Assembly: GCA_964389285.1 (NCBI GenBank)
Contig: CAYMCZ010000008.1
Coordinates: forward strand, 1-64,000
Length of the DNA stretch: 64,000 nucleotides
Direction of reading: 5' to 3'
DNA from: Alectryocaccobium sp964389285
GTDB lineage: Bacteria > Bacillota > Clostridia > Lachnospirales > Lachnospiraceae
Below the pieces are notes generated by a model. That model had not been told where the DNA came from and did not search any database. It saw only the letters and a program-made list of their open reading frames with translations. The first letter of the stretch is position 1; each line of letters opens with the position of its first letter. Shown piece by piece: positions 54,928 through 62,878 of this stretch. The translations under genes and the position numbers were made by a program.

Positions 54928-55773
54928 TTATTTGCTAAGCTGTCTTCCGTCTCTTCTGCGGATGATCAGCTTGTTGGACTGTTTGTTTTTCTTTCTTGTC
55001 TTAAGGCCGAGTGCGGGTTTTCCCCATGGTGTGCAGGGACCGGAGCGTCCTATCGGAGAACGTCCTTCTCCACCGCCGTGAGGATGGTCGTTGGGGTTCA
55101 TAACCGAACCGCGAACCGTGGGACGGAAGCCCATGTTGCGTTTTCTTCCCGCTTTGCCGATGTTAATAAGATTGTGATCACCGTTGCCAACCACTCCGAT
55201 AGTCGCACGGCACGCGCCGAGCACCATTCTCATCTCTCCCGAAGGAAGACGGAGCGTGGCGTATTTGCCCTCTTTAGCCATAAGCTGAGCGGCGTTTCCG
55301 GCCGAGCGCACAAGCTGAGCGCCCTTGCCCGGATGGAGCTCTATGTTGTGAAGCATGGTACCGACCGGAATCTCCGTAAGAGGCATGCAGTTACCTGTCC
55401 TTACCTCCGCATTGGCACCGTTCATAACAGTCATGCCGACCTGAAGCCCCTCGGGAGCTATGATATAGGTCTTTTCGCCGTCCGCGTAACATATAAGCGC
55501 GATATTGGCTGAACGGTTCGGATCATATTCGATGGATTTTACCGTTGCAGGTATATCATCTTTATATCTTTTGAAATCAATGATTCTGTATTTTCTTCTG
55601 CTTCCGCCGCCACGGTGTCTGACTGTGATCTTGCCCTGGGCGTTGCGTCCCGCATTTTTCTTTAAAGAAACCACAAGTGACTTTTCGGGAGTTGATTTCG
55701 TAATATCCGAAAAATCAGAACCTGTCATATGTCTTCTTGACGGTGTATATGGGTTATATGTTTTGATTCCCAT
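54928..55773 (-). CDS. rplB: 50S ribosomal protein L2
   Basis: 281 residues: YNPYTPSRRHMTGSDFSD, RHRGGGSRRKYRIIDFKR, and the C-terminal signature VMNPNDHPHGGGEGRSPIGR that contains the conserved His near the peptidyl transferase centre. Standard S10-cluster position. Confidence 0.98.
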   Translation of the reverse strand: MGIKTYNPYTPSRRHMTGSDFSDITKSTPEKSLVVSLKKNAGRNAQGKITVRHRGGGSRRKYRIIDFKRYKDDIPATVKSIEYDPNRSANIALICYADGEKTYIIAPEGLQVGMTVMNGANAEVRTGNCMPLTEIPVGTMLHNIELHPGKGAQLVRSAGNAAQLMAKEGKYATLRLPSGEMRMVLGACRATIGVVGNGDHNLINIGKAGRKRNMGFRPTVRGSVMNPNDHPHGGGEGRSPIGRSGPCTPWGKPALGLKTRKKNKQSNKLIIRRRDGRQLSK

Positions 55774-55799
55774 TACTTTTCTCCTTTCGCTTGCTCAGA

Positions 55800-56105
55800 T
55801 TACAGTCCCTGGAAGATTTCGATTTCACCCTCAGAAAGTGTAACGATCGCTTTTTTCTTTTTTGCTGTCTTTCCGTATACAAGTCCGCGAACCGTATTAC
55901 GGCGCTTTGTTTTTCCGTCAAGGGTTATCGTGTTTACTTTCGCAACCTTTACCCCGTCAAACATTTTTTCAACAGCCTCTTTGATCATGGCTTTGTTTGC
56001 GTCCGGATGAACAAGGAATGTGTACTTGTTCTCAGACATATCAGCCATACTTTTTTCTGTTACCATAGGTTTTAAGATAACGTCATAATACTGAATGTTT
56101 GCCAT
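55800..56105 (-). CDS. rplW: 50S ribosomal protein L23
   Basis: 101 residues: YYDVILKPMVTEKSMADM, YTFLVHPDANKAMIKEAVEK and a basic loop KTKRRNTVRG. Its ATG overlaps the rplD stop by one base. Docking site for trigger factor and SRP at the tunnel exit in this family. Confidence 0.98.
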   Translation of the reverse strand: MANIQYYDVILKPMVTEKSMADMSENKYTFLVHPDANKAMIKEAVEKMFDGVKVAKVNTITLDGKTKRRNTVRGLVYGKTAKKKKAIVTLSEGEIEIFQGL

Positions 56106-56725
56106 TATGCGTACACCTCCTCGATTGCTGCAACACTGCTTTTTGTCGCTATAACAGTGTCATATTTCAGGATATCATAAACATTTATGGTGCTTGCGGT
56201 AGCCGTTTCAACGCCCGGTATGTTGCGCGCGGAACGAACTACGTTTGTGCTGTCGTCAGCGATAACTACAAGCGCGTTGTCCACTTTAAGATTGTTAAGA
56301 ACCGCGGTCATGCTCTTTGTTTTGATCTCGTCAAATTTGAGCTGATCCAGCACGACGAATTTTTTATCGTTTACTTTTTGTGTAAGAACCGATTTAAGGG
56401 CTGCTCTTTTTTCTTTTTTGTTCATCTTGAAGCCGTAGTCTCTCGGCACCGGAGCAAATACAACTCCTCCGCCTTTCCACTGGGGAGATCTCGTGGAACC
56501 CTGTCTTGCATGACCTGTTCCTTTTTGTCTCCAGGGCTTTCTTCCTCCGCCTCTTACTTCGCCTCTGGTCTTGGCTTTCTGTGTGCCCTGACGCCTGTTG
56601 GCGAGATAGAGAACCACCGCCTGGTGTACAAGGTGCGGTTTAACTTCTGCTGCGAATATATTGTCAGAAAGCTCGATAGTTCCTACTTCACTGCCTTCCA
56701 TGTTGTACAATACTGTGTTAGCCAT
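56105..56725 (-). CDS. rplD: 50S ribosomal protein L4
   Basis: 206 residues: AEVKPHLVHQAVVLYLANRR, KTRGEVRGGGRKPWRQKGTG (tunnel loop), FAPVPRDYGFKMNKKEKRAA and a Rossmann-like C-terminal half. In some bacteria L4 represses its own operon; the structured stretches upstream would be candidate targets. Confidence 0.98.
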   Translation of the reverse strand: MANTVLYNMEGSEVGTIELSDNIFAAEVKPHLVHQAVVLYLANRRQGTQKAKTRGEVRGGGRKPWRQKGTGHARQGSTRSPQWKGGGVVFAPVPRDYGFKMNKKEKRAALKSVLTQKVNDKKFVVLDQLKFDEIKTKSMTAVLNNLKVDNALVVIADDSTNVVRSARNIPGVETATASTINVYDILKYDTVIATKSSVAAIEEVYA

Positions 56726-56754
56726 CCGAATGTTCCTCCTTTCCGTATCAGGAA

Positions 56755-57384
56755 TTAAGCCTTAACGCTTTCACGAATCGTAACAAGGGATTTTTTCGGT
56801 CCCGGAACAGCACCTTTTACCAGAAGAAGGTTGTTCTCGGCATCTACGCGAACCACCTTAAGATTCTGTACCGTAACTTTAACATGACCCATCTGTCCCG
56901 GCATCTTTTTGCCTTTGAAAACGCGGCTCGGATCCGAGGCGGAACCGTTTGAACCCGCATGACGATGATATTTCGAACCGTGAGTCATGGGACCTCTGCT
57001 CTGTCCGTGACGCTTGATTGCGCCCTGGAAACCTTTGCCTTTGCTGATCGCGGTCGCGTCCACTTTATCTCCGACCTCAAAGATATCGGCTTTGATCTCC
57101 TGCTTTACTTCATAACTTTCAGCGTCTTCAAATTTGAATTCCTGAAGGAATCTTTTATAAGGAACCTCTGCTTTGTCAAACTGGCCTTTCTCAGGCTGGT
57201 TAAGAAGTTTTTCGCGGATATCCGCAAATCCTACCTGCACAGCACTGTAGCCGTCGTTTTCAACGGTCTTGACCTGTGTAACCACGCACGGACCTGCCTG
57301 AAGAACAGTTACCGGTATGAGTAAGCCGTCTTCGTTGAAGATCTGTGTCATTCCGACTTTTGTTGCTAAAATAGCCTTTTTCAT
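56755..57384 (-). CDS. rplC: 50S ribosomal protein L3
   Basis: 209 residues from MKKAILATKVGMTQIFNEDG; the ATG at 57384 follows AGGAGG. Central loop KGKGFQGAIKRHGQSRGPMT and GSASDPSRVFKGKKMPGQMG are diagnostic. Preceded by an unusual 309-base gap from rpsJ that ends in a stable hairpin. Confidence 0.98.
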   Translation of the reverse strand: MKKAILATKVGMTQIFNEDGLLIPVTVLQAGPCVVTQVKTVENDGYSAVQVGFADIREKLLNQPEKGQFDKAEVPYKRFLQEFKFEDAESYEVKQEIKADIFEVGDKVDATAISKGKGFQGAIKRHGQSRGPMTHGSKYHRHAGSNGSASDPSRVFKGKKMPGQMGHVKVTVQNLKVVRVDAENNLLLVKGAVPGPKKSLVTIRESVKA

Positions 57385-57693
57385 TCTTTTGCCTCCTGTT
57401 TTTCTACAGCGGAACGTATCGGCTCGCAAGCTTATACGTTCATTCTAGTTAACAGATATAAGTGGAATGAGTGTTCATTGCTTCTATATCGATTAACTGA
57501 TAGTTTGGTTTTTTCTTATTTTTCTGTTTGAAAAATAAATCAGATCGCTGCGCGCTTCGCGCTCCCGCACTCTGCAAACCTCATTCGCACTCCCGTTCCG
57601 CAACTGCGGAACTACGTGCTCATGTGGTTTGTGCGGCTTATGTCGCACAGATGCCTTAAAAGCAAGCTTTACGACCTCTGTTCGCCACAATCC
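57385..57693 (-). other. Palindrome-rich spacer between rpsJ and rplC
   Basis: 309 bases with no convincing gene (a 65-codon open frame at 57493..57690 has no ribosome site and a basic, unfamiliar sequence). It contains, on the minus strand, TGTGCG/CGCACA, GTTCCGCA/TGCGGAAC and GCGCG-AA-GCGCGC inverted repeats in a GC-rich half. An AT-rich half follows, and then a GAACGTAT/ATACGTTC stem enclosing GCT-TGCG-AGC just before the rplC ribosome site. Confidence 0.6.
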
Positions 57694-58011
57694 TTATTTA
57701 TTTTTCATCTTTATATCTACAAAAACCCCCGCGGGCATATCGAGTCTTGACAGGGCATCAACCGTTTTCTGTGTGGGGGTGATGATGTCAATAAGTCTTT
57801 TGTGGGTTCTCTGCTCGAACTGCTCTCGTGAATCTTTGTATTTGTGTACGGCACGGATAATGGTAACTACCTCTTTTTTAGTGGGAAGGGGTACGGGTCC
57901 GCTGACCTCTGCGCCGTTTTTCTTTACTGTCTCCACGATCTTTGCGGCTGATGAATCCACTAACTTGTGATCGTATGCCTTTAAGATGATTCTCATAACC
58001 TGGTTTGCCAT
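57694..58011 (-). CDS. rpsJ: 30S ribosomal protein S10
   Basis: 105 residues: RIILKAYDHKLVDSSAAKIV, VSGPVPLPTKKEVVTIIRAV, SREQFEQRTHKRLIDI. First gene of the S10 cluster, start ATG behind AAAGGAGG, preceded by a long structured leader and a consensus promoter. Confidence 0.98.
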   Translation of the reverse strand: MANQVMRIILKAYDHKLVDSSAAKIVETVKKNGAEVSGPVPLPTKKEVVTIIRAVHKYKDSREQFEQRTHKRLIDIITPTQKTVDALSRLDMPAGVFVDIKMKNK

Positions 58012-58239
58012 AAAAAAAGTCGCCTCCTTTTCGCACTCTTAGCAGTACGACAAGCGGTGACTGTACACATCTCCGTGTGTGTCATATTCATTCACACGGT
58101 GTTTCCGCCTCCCTGGCGGACATATTGTTTTTGTACAGTGACTTGTCGTCGGTTTTCATGAACTGACATTCGCTCCGCAAAATTACCTGCCGCACGGCAG
58201 CAACCTCTGCTTCAACGCTATCATGTCACAACTTTTTGC
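58012..58239 (-). promoter_or_regulatory. Structured leader RNA of the S10 cluster
   Basis: About 220 transcribed bases ahead of rpsJ. An outer stem pairs CGACAAG..ACTGTACA (58137..58154 region) with TGTACAGT..CTTGTCG (58034..58053 region). Inside are CCGCC-AGGGA-GGCGG and CCGTGTG/CACACGG hairpins, giving a multi-branched fold. There is no T-tract immediately after it. Likely an autoregulatory or stabilising leader of the ribosomal operon. Confidence 0.6.
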
Positions 58240-58360
58240 ATTATACTTTAGAATCTTTTTTTTTGCAAGTATTTTTTTTAGTAATTTGCAAACCCGTATT
58301 TTCTAAAGTATAATGCATGTATTTCCTAAAGTATTATATATGTATTTCCTAAAGTCAATG
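58237..58360. repeat. 23-base tandem repeat with an inverted partner at the S10 promoter
   Basis: GTATTTYCTAAAGTAT-type units start at 58296, 58319 and 58342, an exact 23-base period (third copy partial). TTCTAAAGTATAATGCA at 58301..58317 is the perfect inverse of 58237..58253, which carries the S10 -10 box. Confidence 0.8.
58240..58268 (-). promoter_or_regulatory. Promoter of the S10 ribosomal cluster
   Basis: Minus-strand TTGCAA (58263..58268), exactly 17 bases, TATAAT (58240..58245, perfect consensus). It should drive rpsJ through at least secY. The -10 box lies inside one arm of a 17-base inverted repeat. Confidence 0.8.
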
Positions 58361-58362
58361 TT

Positions 58363-58575
58363 TTACCCGTTTAATGCTTCGATCAGCTTTGCCGCCGATT
58401 CGGCATCCGAGTCTTCTACATAGACATCAACTCCATATAAGCCAAAGCCCGAAACATTATGCGCTGCTACGCCGCTCGAAGAGTCCTGATAATACGATTG
58501 AATGCCGTTTTCCTTTAACACCGCCACTATCCTTTCGGCTTCTATCACATTACCTGCATTATATATCCTGATCAT
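58363..58575 (-). CDS. DUF2007 family protein
   Basis: 70 residues of the short DUF2007 alpha-beta fold: RIYNAGNVIEAERIVAVLKE, NGIQSYYQD and VDVYVEDSDAESAAKLIEAL. The family is annotated as putative signal transduction, without a known ligand. ATG at 58575 behind AAGGAGG-like sequence. Confidence 0.88.
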   Translation of the reverse strand: MIRIYNAGNVIEAERIVAVLKENGIQSYYQDSSSGVAAHNVSGFGLYGVDVYVEDSDAESAAKLIEALNG

Positions 58576-58619
58576 TTCATCTGCCTCCTTGATTTCATAG
58601 ATAGAACAGTTTTCTCGTT

Positions 58620-59129
58620 TCAGTCAGCTACAGTTCCGATCTGAGTATAAATCATTCCTTTTTTGCCGCGGTCCGAGCGCATAAGCGAAATACTTGCAGC
58701 CGTCATACTGCCTTGCGGCGGCGACCATACCGGAATCTCTCCCCCGCCTGCGTAATAGTAATTTCTTATAAGCGTTATGTGCGGAGAAAATCGCTTTTTA
58801 TCATACGGTATGCCACTCACGGACAACGCACGTCGAAGACGTTTAACATATCCTGTGAGTTCCGGACTGTCCGAGAGCCCGTCCCAGAACAATTTTCCGA
58901 AACTGCCTACGCCATCCAGACTTATCTTTATCGGTCTGAATTCCACCGCTTCCATGGCATCCAGCACCTTATCCGGATTCCCGTACTCTCCTATAAACGC
59001 CAGTGTAATATGCAGATTTTCCCTTCTGGTATAATTCCCCGTCACTCCATGATTTCGCAAATCATCCTGAAAATCCGAAAGTGCGTCGAGAATGTTATCT
59101 TCAAGCTGAATCGAAATAAATAATCTCAT
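58620..59129 (-). CDS. thpR: RNA 2',3'-cyclic phosphodiesterase (ThpR/LigT family)
   Basis: 169 residues from MRLFISIQLEDNILDALS. The two catalytic HxTx motifs are present: HITLAF near 41 and HITLIR near 125. Opens 2',3'-cyclic phosphate ends on RNA. The ATG at 59129 fits the family start; a start at 59168 would add 13 residues and overlap hicB. Confidence 0.9.
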   Translation of the reverse strand: MRLFISIQLEDNILDALSDFQDDLRNHGVTGNYTRRENLHITLAFIGEYGNPDKVLDAMEAVEFRPIKISLDGVGSFGKLFWDGLSDSPELTGYVKRLRRALSVSGIPYDKKRFSPHITLIRNYYYAGGGEIPVWSPPQGSMTAASISLMRSDRGKKGMIYTQIGTVAD

Positions 59130-59164
59130 GCTGTTCCGGCTTCCCTTATTCTTTGCACATCTTA

Positions 59165-59563
59165 TCATCCGACGTTATATTTCTGCATGAGTGCATCTTG
59201 CAGAATCTGCGAAAAATTTGCATTATTCGCAAGAGCAACCTCATTAAGCCATTCAGGAATCGAAAGAGTTTTCTTTACCGAACGATTATTGTTTCTTTTT
59301 TGATATCCAATCGTATCGCAAATAATCATATTTACAAACTCATCTCCTGAAAGCGAGAGCGCAGTCCTTGGGGACGGTTCCGGAATAGGTCTTCCATTTT
59401 TTTCATAATCATAAAGAGTAAATGCAAGAACATCTTCAGCCATATAAAGCGCTTCAGCGAGCGTTTCGCCACAGGTATAAGCGCCTTCCAAATCCGGGAA
59501 ATTCACAGAAAACATTCCGTTTTCTTCAGGAGTAAAAATTGCCGGATAAACATATTTAGCCAT
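59165..59563 (-). CDS. hicB: HicB-type antitoxin
   Basis: 132 residues. The partial RNase H-like HicB fold is clear: YPAIFTPEENGMFSVNFPDL, GAYTCGETLAEALYMAEDVL, FTLYDYEKNGRPIPEPS. A C-terminal ribbon-helix-helix-like DNA-binding part (VKKTLSIPEWLNEVALANNANF) follows. It should neutralise HicA and repress the operon. The hicA frame just upstream looks damaged. Confidence 0.92.
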   Translation of the reverse strand: MAKYVYPAIFTPEENGMFSVNFPDLEGAYTCGETLAEALYMAEDVLAFTLYDYEKNGRPIPEPSPRTALSLSGDEFVNMIICDTIGYQKRNNNRSVKKTLSIPEWLNEVALANNANFSQILQDALMQKYNVG

Positions 59564-59609
59564 TGTCGGCCTCCTTTCCTTAATACATGAGACAGCGAAA
59601 GTCGGAGGC

Positions 59610-59825
59610 TTATTTTAACCCCGCATCCTTCATTATTCTGTTTAGCGTACCCGTTGGTATTTCTTTATGATGATGTCTCCAGACTCTAAAATCCTTTCCG
59701 GTAATTGGGCTGTGCCTTTTATCATGCTCTGCTCCATGCTCAACCAGATAACAACCGGCCTTTCCGTCTTTGCAGATACATCGGCCTTTAAACTTTTTAA
59801 AAACGGAGCCGCGGCAACATGGCAA
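59610..59825 (-). pseudogene. hicA: hicA toxin remnant
   Basis: The C-terminal two thirds read as HicA: GCYLVEHGAEHDKRHSPITG, then HHHKEIPTGTLNRIMKDAGL, including the catalytic-type His. The expected N-terminal LK-AD-GCYL strand is in another frame: SLKAD lies upstream, separated from GCYL by about 23-26 extra bases, with AAAGGCCG directly repeated at both ends. The joined frame has no ATG or ribosome site. A short active form starting at the TTG (59825) cannot be excluded. Confidence 0.6.
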
Positions 59826-59869
59826 CAGCTCCGTAAAGAATCAAATATCAATATTTTTAAATGTCATTG

Positions 59870-61285
59870 TCACACAGGATAAGCCCCGTTCTCTTTGTCT
59901 GCTTTGTTTTCGTCTATTTTGGTTTCCTGGGCATCTCTGTATTTGAAGAAATCCATGGCGGGCTGTGGAAAGAGTGCGTATGTAAGCACATCTTCATCCT
60001 GTTTTTTGTATTGTGCGATCTCGCTCTCAAGCGTCTGAAGTTCGTTTTCTATGAGATCGGCATAACGACATGTGATCGGTTCCGTATCTCCGATACACTT
60101 CTTTTGAACCTCGGGGTCAAAAGGTCTGACGGTCGCACCGTATTTGCCGCTTAAAACGTCTTTCGTTTCTTTTGTCACCATCTTATAGCGCTCGCCGAGC
60201 AGTACATTAAAGACTGCCTGTGTTCCGACAATCTGCGATGAAGGCGTAACAAGAGGCGGCTCTCCGAGATCCTTACGTACTCTCGGCACTTCCTCAAGAA
60301 CTTCATAAAATTTATCTTCGGCTTTTTGCTCTTTGAGCTGGCTGGTAAGATTTGAAAGCATACCGCCGGGCACCTGATAAAGAAGAGTTTTTATGTCAAC
60401 ACCCATATTTTTGGGGTTGAGCAGACCTTCTTCAAGGCATTTATCTTTATAAGGTCTGAAGTAATCGGCGATTTCGGCCAAAAGGCTCTGGTCATAACCG
60501 GTATCATAAGGAGTCCCCTTAAATGTTTCTACCATAACCTCCGTGGCCGGCTGCGAGGTACCCATTGAGAAAGGCGAAATGGCCGTATCAATGATATCAA
60601 CACCGGCTTCAACCGCTTTAAGATATGTCATGGAAGCGAGTCCCGACGTATAATGCGTATGAAGCTCAATCGGAATCTCAATTGTCTCTTTGAGAGCCGT
60701 AATAAGCTCCGTAGCCTGATAAGGCAGAAGAAGTCCCGCCATGTCTTTTATGCAAAGCGAATGAGCTCCCATATCCACAACCTTTTTGGCAAGGTCTGTC
60801 CAGTATTCAAGCGTATATGCTTCACCGAGCGTATATGAAAACGCTACCTGAACATGCCCTTTTTCTTTGTTGGCCGCATTTACGGCCGTCTGAAGGTTGC
60901 GAAGGTCATTCATACAGTCAAAGATACGGATATTGTCTATGCCGTTTGCGATCGACTTCTGTACGAAGTATTCTACTACGTCATCCGCATAAGGCCTGTA
61001 GCCGAGGATGTTCTGTCCGCGGAAAAGCATCTGGAGCTTTGTGTTTTTAAATCCGTCGCGCAGTTTTCTGAGTCTCTCCCAGGGATCTTCGTGAAGAAAT
61101 CTGAGTGAAGCATCAAAAGTGGCGCCGCCCCAGCATTCCACCGCGTGGTATCCTACCTTGTCCATTTTTTCTATAATGGGCAGCATTTCTTCGGTAGGCA
61201 TTCTCGTTGCGATAAGGGACTGGTGCGCGTCACGCAGTACAGTCTCCATGATTTTTACAGGTTTTTTTTCTATATTGTTAGACAT
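59870..61285 (-). CDS. oadA: Oxaloacetate decarboxylase alpha / transcarboxylase 5S-type carboxyltransferase
   Basis: 471 residues. TIM-barrel carboxyltransferase with ETVLRDAHQSLIATRM (metal Asp), the carbamylated-lysine motif LCIKDMAGLL near 187, metal-binding HTHYTSG near 218 and MGTSQPATEVMV. The PYC_OADA-type C-terminal domain follows, but no biotin domain, which a separate gene (62493..62864) supplies. Transfers carboxyl between oxaloacetate/pyruvate and biotin. Closely spaced with oadB. Confidence 0.93.
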   Translation of the reverse strand: MSNNIEKKPVKIMETVLRDAHQSLIATRMPTEEMLPIIEKMDKVGYHAVECWGGATFDASLRFLHEDPWERLRKLRDGFKNTKLQMLFRGQNILGYRPYADDVVEYFVQKSIANGIDNIRIFDCMNDLRNLQTAVNAANKEKGHVQVAFSYTLGEAYTLEYWTDLAKKVVDMGAHSLCIKDMAGLLLPYQATELITALKETIEIPIELHTHYTSGLASMTYLKAVEAGVDIIDTAISPFSMGTSQPATEVMVETFKGTPYDTGYDQSLLAEIADYFRPYKDKCLEEGLLNPKNMGVDIKTLLYQVPGGMLSNLTSQLKEQKAEDKFYEVLEEVPRVRKDLGEPPLVTPSSQIVGTQAVFNVLLGERYKMVTKETKDVLSGKYGATVRPFDPEVQKKCIGDTEPITCRYADLIENELQTLESEIAQYKKQDEDVLTYALFPQPAMDFFKYRDAQETKIDENKADKENGAYPV

Positions 61286-61296
61286 ATTTCCCCCTT

Positions 61297-62457
61297 TTAA
61301 GCAACACCAAATATGGCCATAAATGTTCCTGCCGCTACTGCCGTTCCGATTACGCCCGCCACATTAGGCCCCATCGCGTGCATGAGCAGGAAGTTCGTGG
61401 GATCTGCATCGGCACCTACCTTTTGCGAGACTCGGGCGGCCATCGGTACGGCGGATACGCCGGCCGATCCGATAAGCGGATTGATCCTTCCTTTTGTGGC
61501 TCTGGACAAGAGTTTTCCGAGCAGTACACCGAACGCGGTACCTATGATGAATGCCACAAGTCCGAGAACAACGATTTTGATGGTTGTAATATTAAGGAAA
61601 GCTTCCGCGCTTGTGGTAGCGCCTACGGATGTTCCGAGAAGGATAACAACTATATACATCATTGCGTTGGAAGCCGTCTCCTGAAGCTGTTTTACGACGC
61701 CGCTTTCACGGAAGAGGTTTCCGAGCATGAGCATACCCACAAGCGGAGCTGTCGAAGGAAGAAGAAGACAAACAACGGTTGTTATAACGATCGGGAAGAG
61801 AATCTTTTCTAATTTGGAAACAGGACGAAGCTGTTCCATTTTGATCTTCCGTTCTTTTTCCGTGGTAAGGAGCTTCATAACCGGCGGCTGAATGATCGGC
61901 ACAAGCGACATATACGAGTACGCCGCGACGGCTATCGGCCCCATCAGGGCCGTCTGCCCCAGTTTTCCGCAAAGGAAAATGGATGTCGGTCCGTCAGCGC
62001 CTCCGATAATGGAGATCGCTGCCGCGCCTTCTCCGTTGAAGCCCAAAACAATCGCAAGGAAATATGCCGCGTAAATACCGATCTGCGCCGCGGCACCCAT
62101 AATAAAGCTTATGGGGTTTGCGATAAGCGGACCGAAGTCCGTCATGGCTCCTACGCCCATGAAAATAAGCGACGGAAGAATACTCCATTCGTCCAAAGTA
62201 TAGAAATAGTGCAGAAGACCGCCTGCATGAGAAACTCCCGCCGCGTCAACAGTCGGTGCCGCTATGATTTCCGGATAGATATTTACGAGCAGCATACCGA
62301 ATGCGATCGGCACGAGAAGCAATGGCTCAAAACCGCGTCTTATAGCCAGATAAAGGAAAAGGCAGGCCACGCCGATCATGACAACATTTCCCCAGCTGAT
62401 ATTCAAAAAGGCAGTTTGGTGAACCAGATTCGATAAGGTCTCTAATACACCTGACAT
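61297..62457 (-). CDS. oadB: Sodium-translocating decarboxylase beta subunit
   Basis: 386 residues, about nine to eleven membrane helices. The conserved IIGGADGPTSIFL loop near 148 carries the Asp used in sodium transport, and SAGVSAVPMAARVSQKVG near 332 is also a family hallmark. Decarboxylates carboxybiotin and exports sodium ions. Family members serve oxaloacetate, methylmalonyl-CoA or glutaconyl-CoA decarboxylases alike. Confidence 0.95.
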   Translation of the reverse strand: MSGVLETLSNLVHQTAFLNISWGNVVMIGVACLFLYLAIRRGFEPLLLVPIAFGMLLVNIYPEIIAAPTVDAAGVSHAGGLLHYFYTLDEWSILPSLIFMGVGAMTDFGPLIANPISFIMGAAAQIGIYAAYFLAIVLGFNGEGAAAISIIGGADGPTSIFLCGKLGQTALMGPIAVAAYSYMSLVPIIQPPVMKLLTTEKERKIKMEQLRPVSKLEKILFPIVITTVVCLLLPSTAPLVGMLMLGNLFRESGVVKQLQETASNAMMYIVVILLGTSVGATTSAEAFLNITTIKIVVLGLVAFIIGTAFGVLLGKLLSRATKGRINPLIGSAGVSAVPMAARVSQKVGADADPTNFLLMHAMGPNVAGVIGTAVAAGTFMAIFGVA

Positions 62458-62492
62458 GTTTTTACCTCCTGTTCAGTATCAAATGCAGCTAA

Positions 62493-62864
62493 TCAGTTCA
62501 TCGTAGCAAGGATATCTCCCGCCTCGACAGAATCGCCCGGAGCCACATCTATACTTGCGATCACGCCGTCCTGCGGCGCGACAACAGGAATTTCCATCTT
62601 CATTGACTCAACGACAACAACGGAATCGCCGGCTTTAACGGATTTGCCCGGCTTTGCGTCAATTTTAACCACCTTGCCCGGAACAGATACTTTAATATCT
62701 ACCGCGCCTATACTTCCCGCCGCAGGTGCCGCAGATGCTGCCGCCGGGGCTGCCGCAGGAGCCGCTGCTGCAGGAGCCGTATTTTGAATAACTCCCGCCG
62801 TAGTGCCTTCTTCTACTGTTACATGATATACATTTCCGTTTACTGTAATTGTATAGTTTTTCAT
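62493..62864 (-). CDS. Biotin carboxyl carrier protein of the decarboxylase
   Basis: 123 residues: a short N-terminal domain (YTITVNGNVYHVTVEEG), an Ala/Pro-rich flexible linker (about 30-50) and a C-terminal biotinyl domain with VESMKMEIP, the Lys being the biotin site. Corresponds to the 1.3S or gamma-type carrier (GcdC/MmdC). Start behind AGGAGG. Confidence 0.95.
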   Translation of the reverse strand: MKNYTITVNGNVYHVTVEEGTTAGVIQNTAPAAAAPAAAPAAASAAPAAGSIGAVDIKVSVPGKVVKIDAKPGKSVKAGDSVVVVESMKMEIPVVAPQDGVIASIDVAPGDSVEAGDILATMN

Positions 62865-62878
62865 ATTTAAAACTCCTC

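Noticed and set aside
57493..57690. 65-codon minus-strand frame between rpsJ and rplC
   Set aside because: No ribosome site, unfamiliar basic sequence, and the DNA is dominated by palindromes; treated as non-coding spacer.
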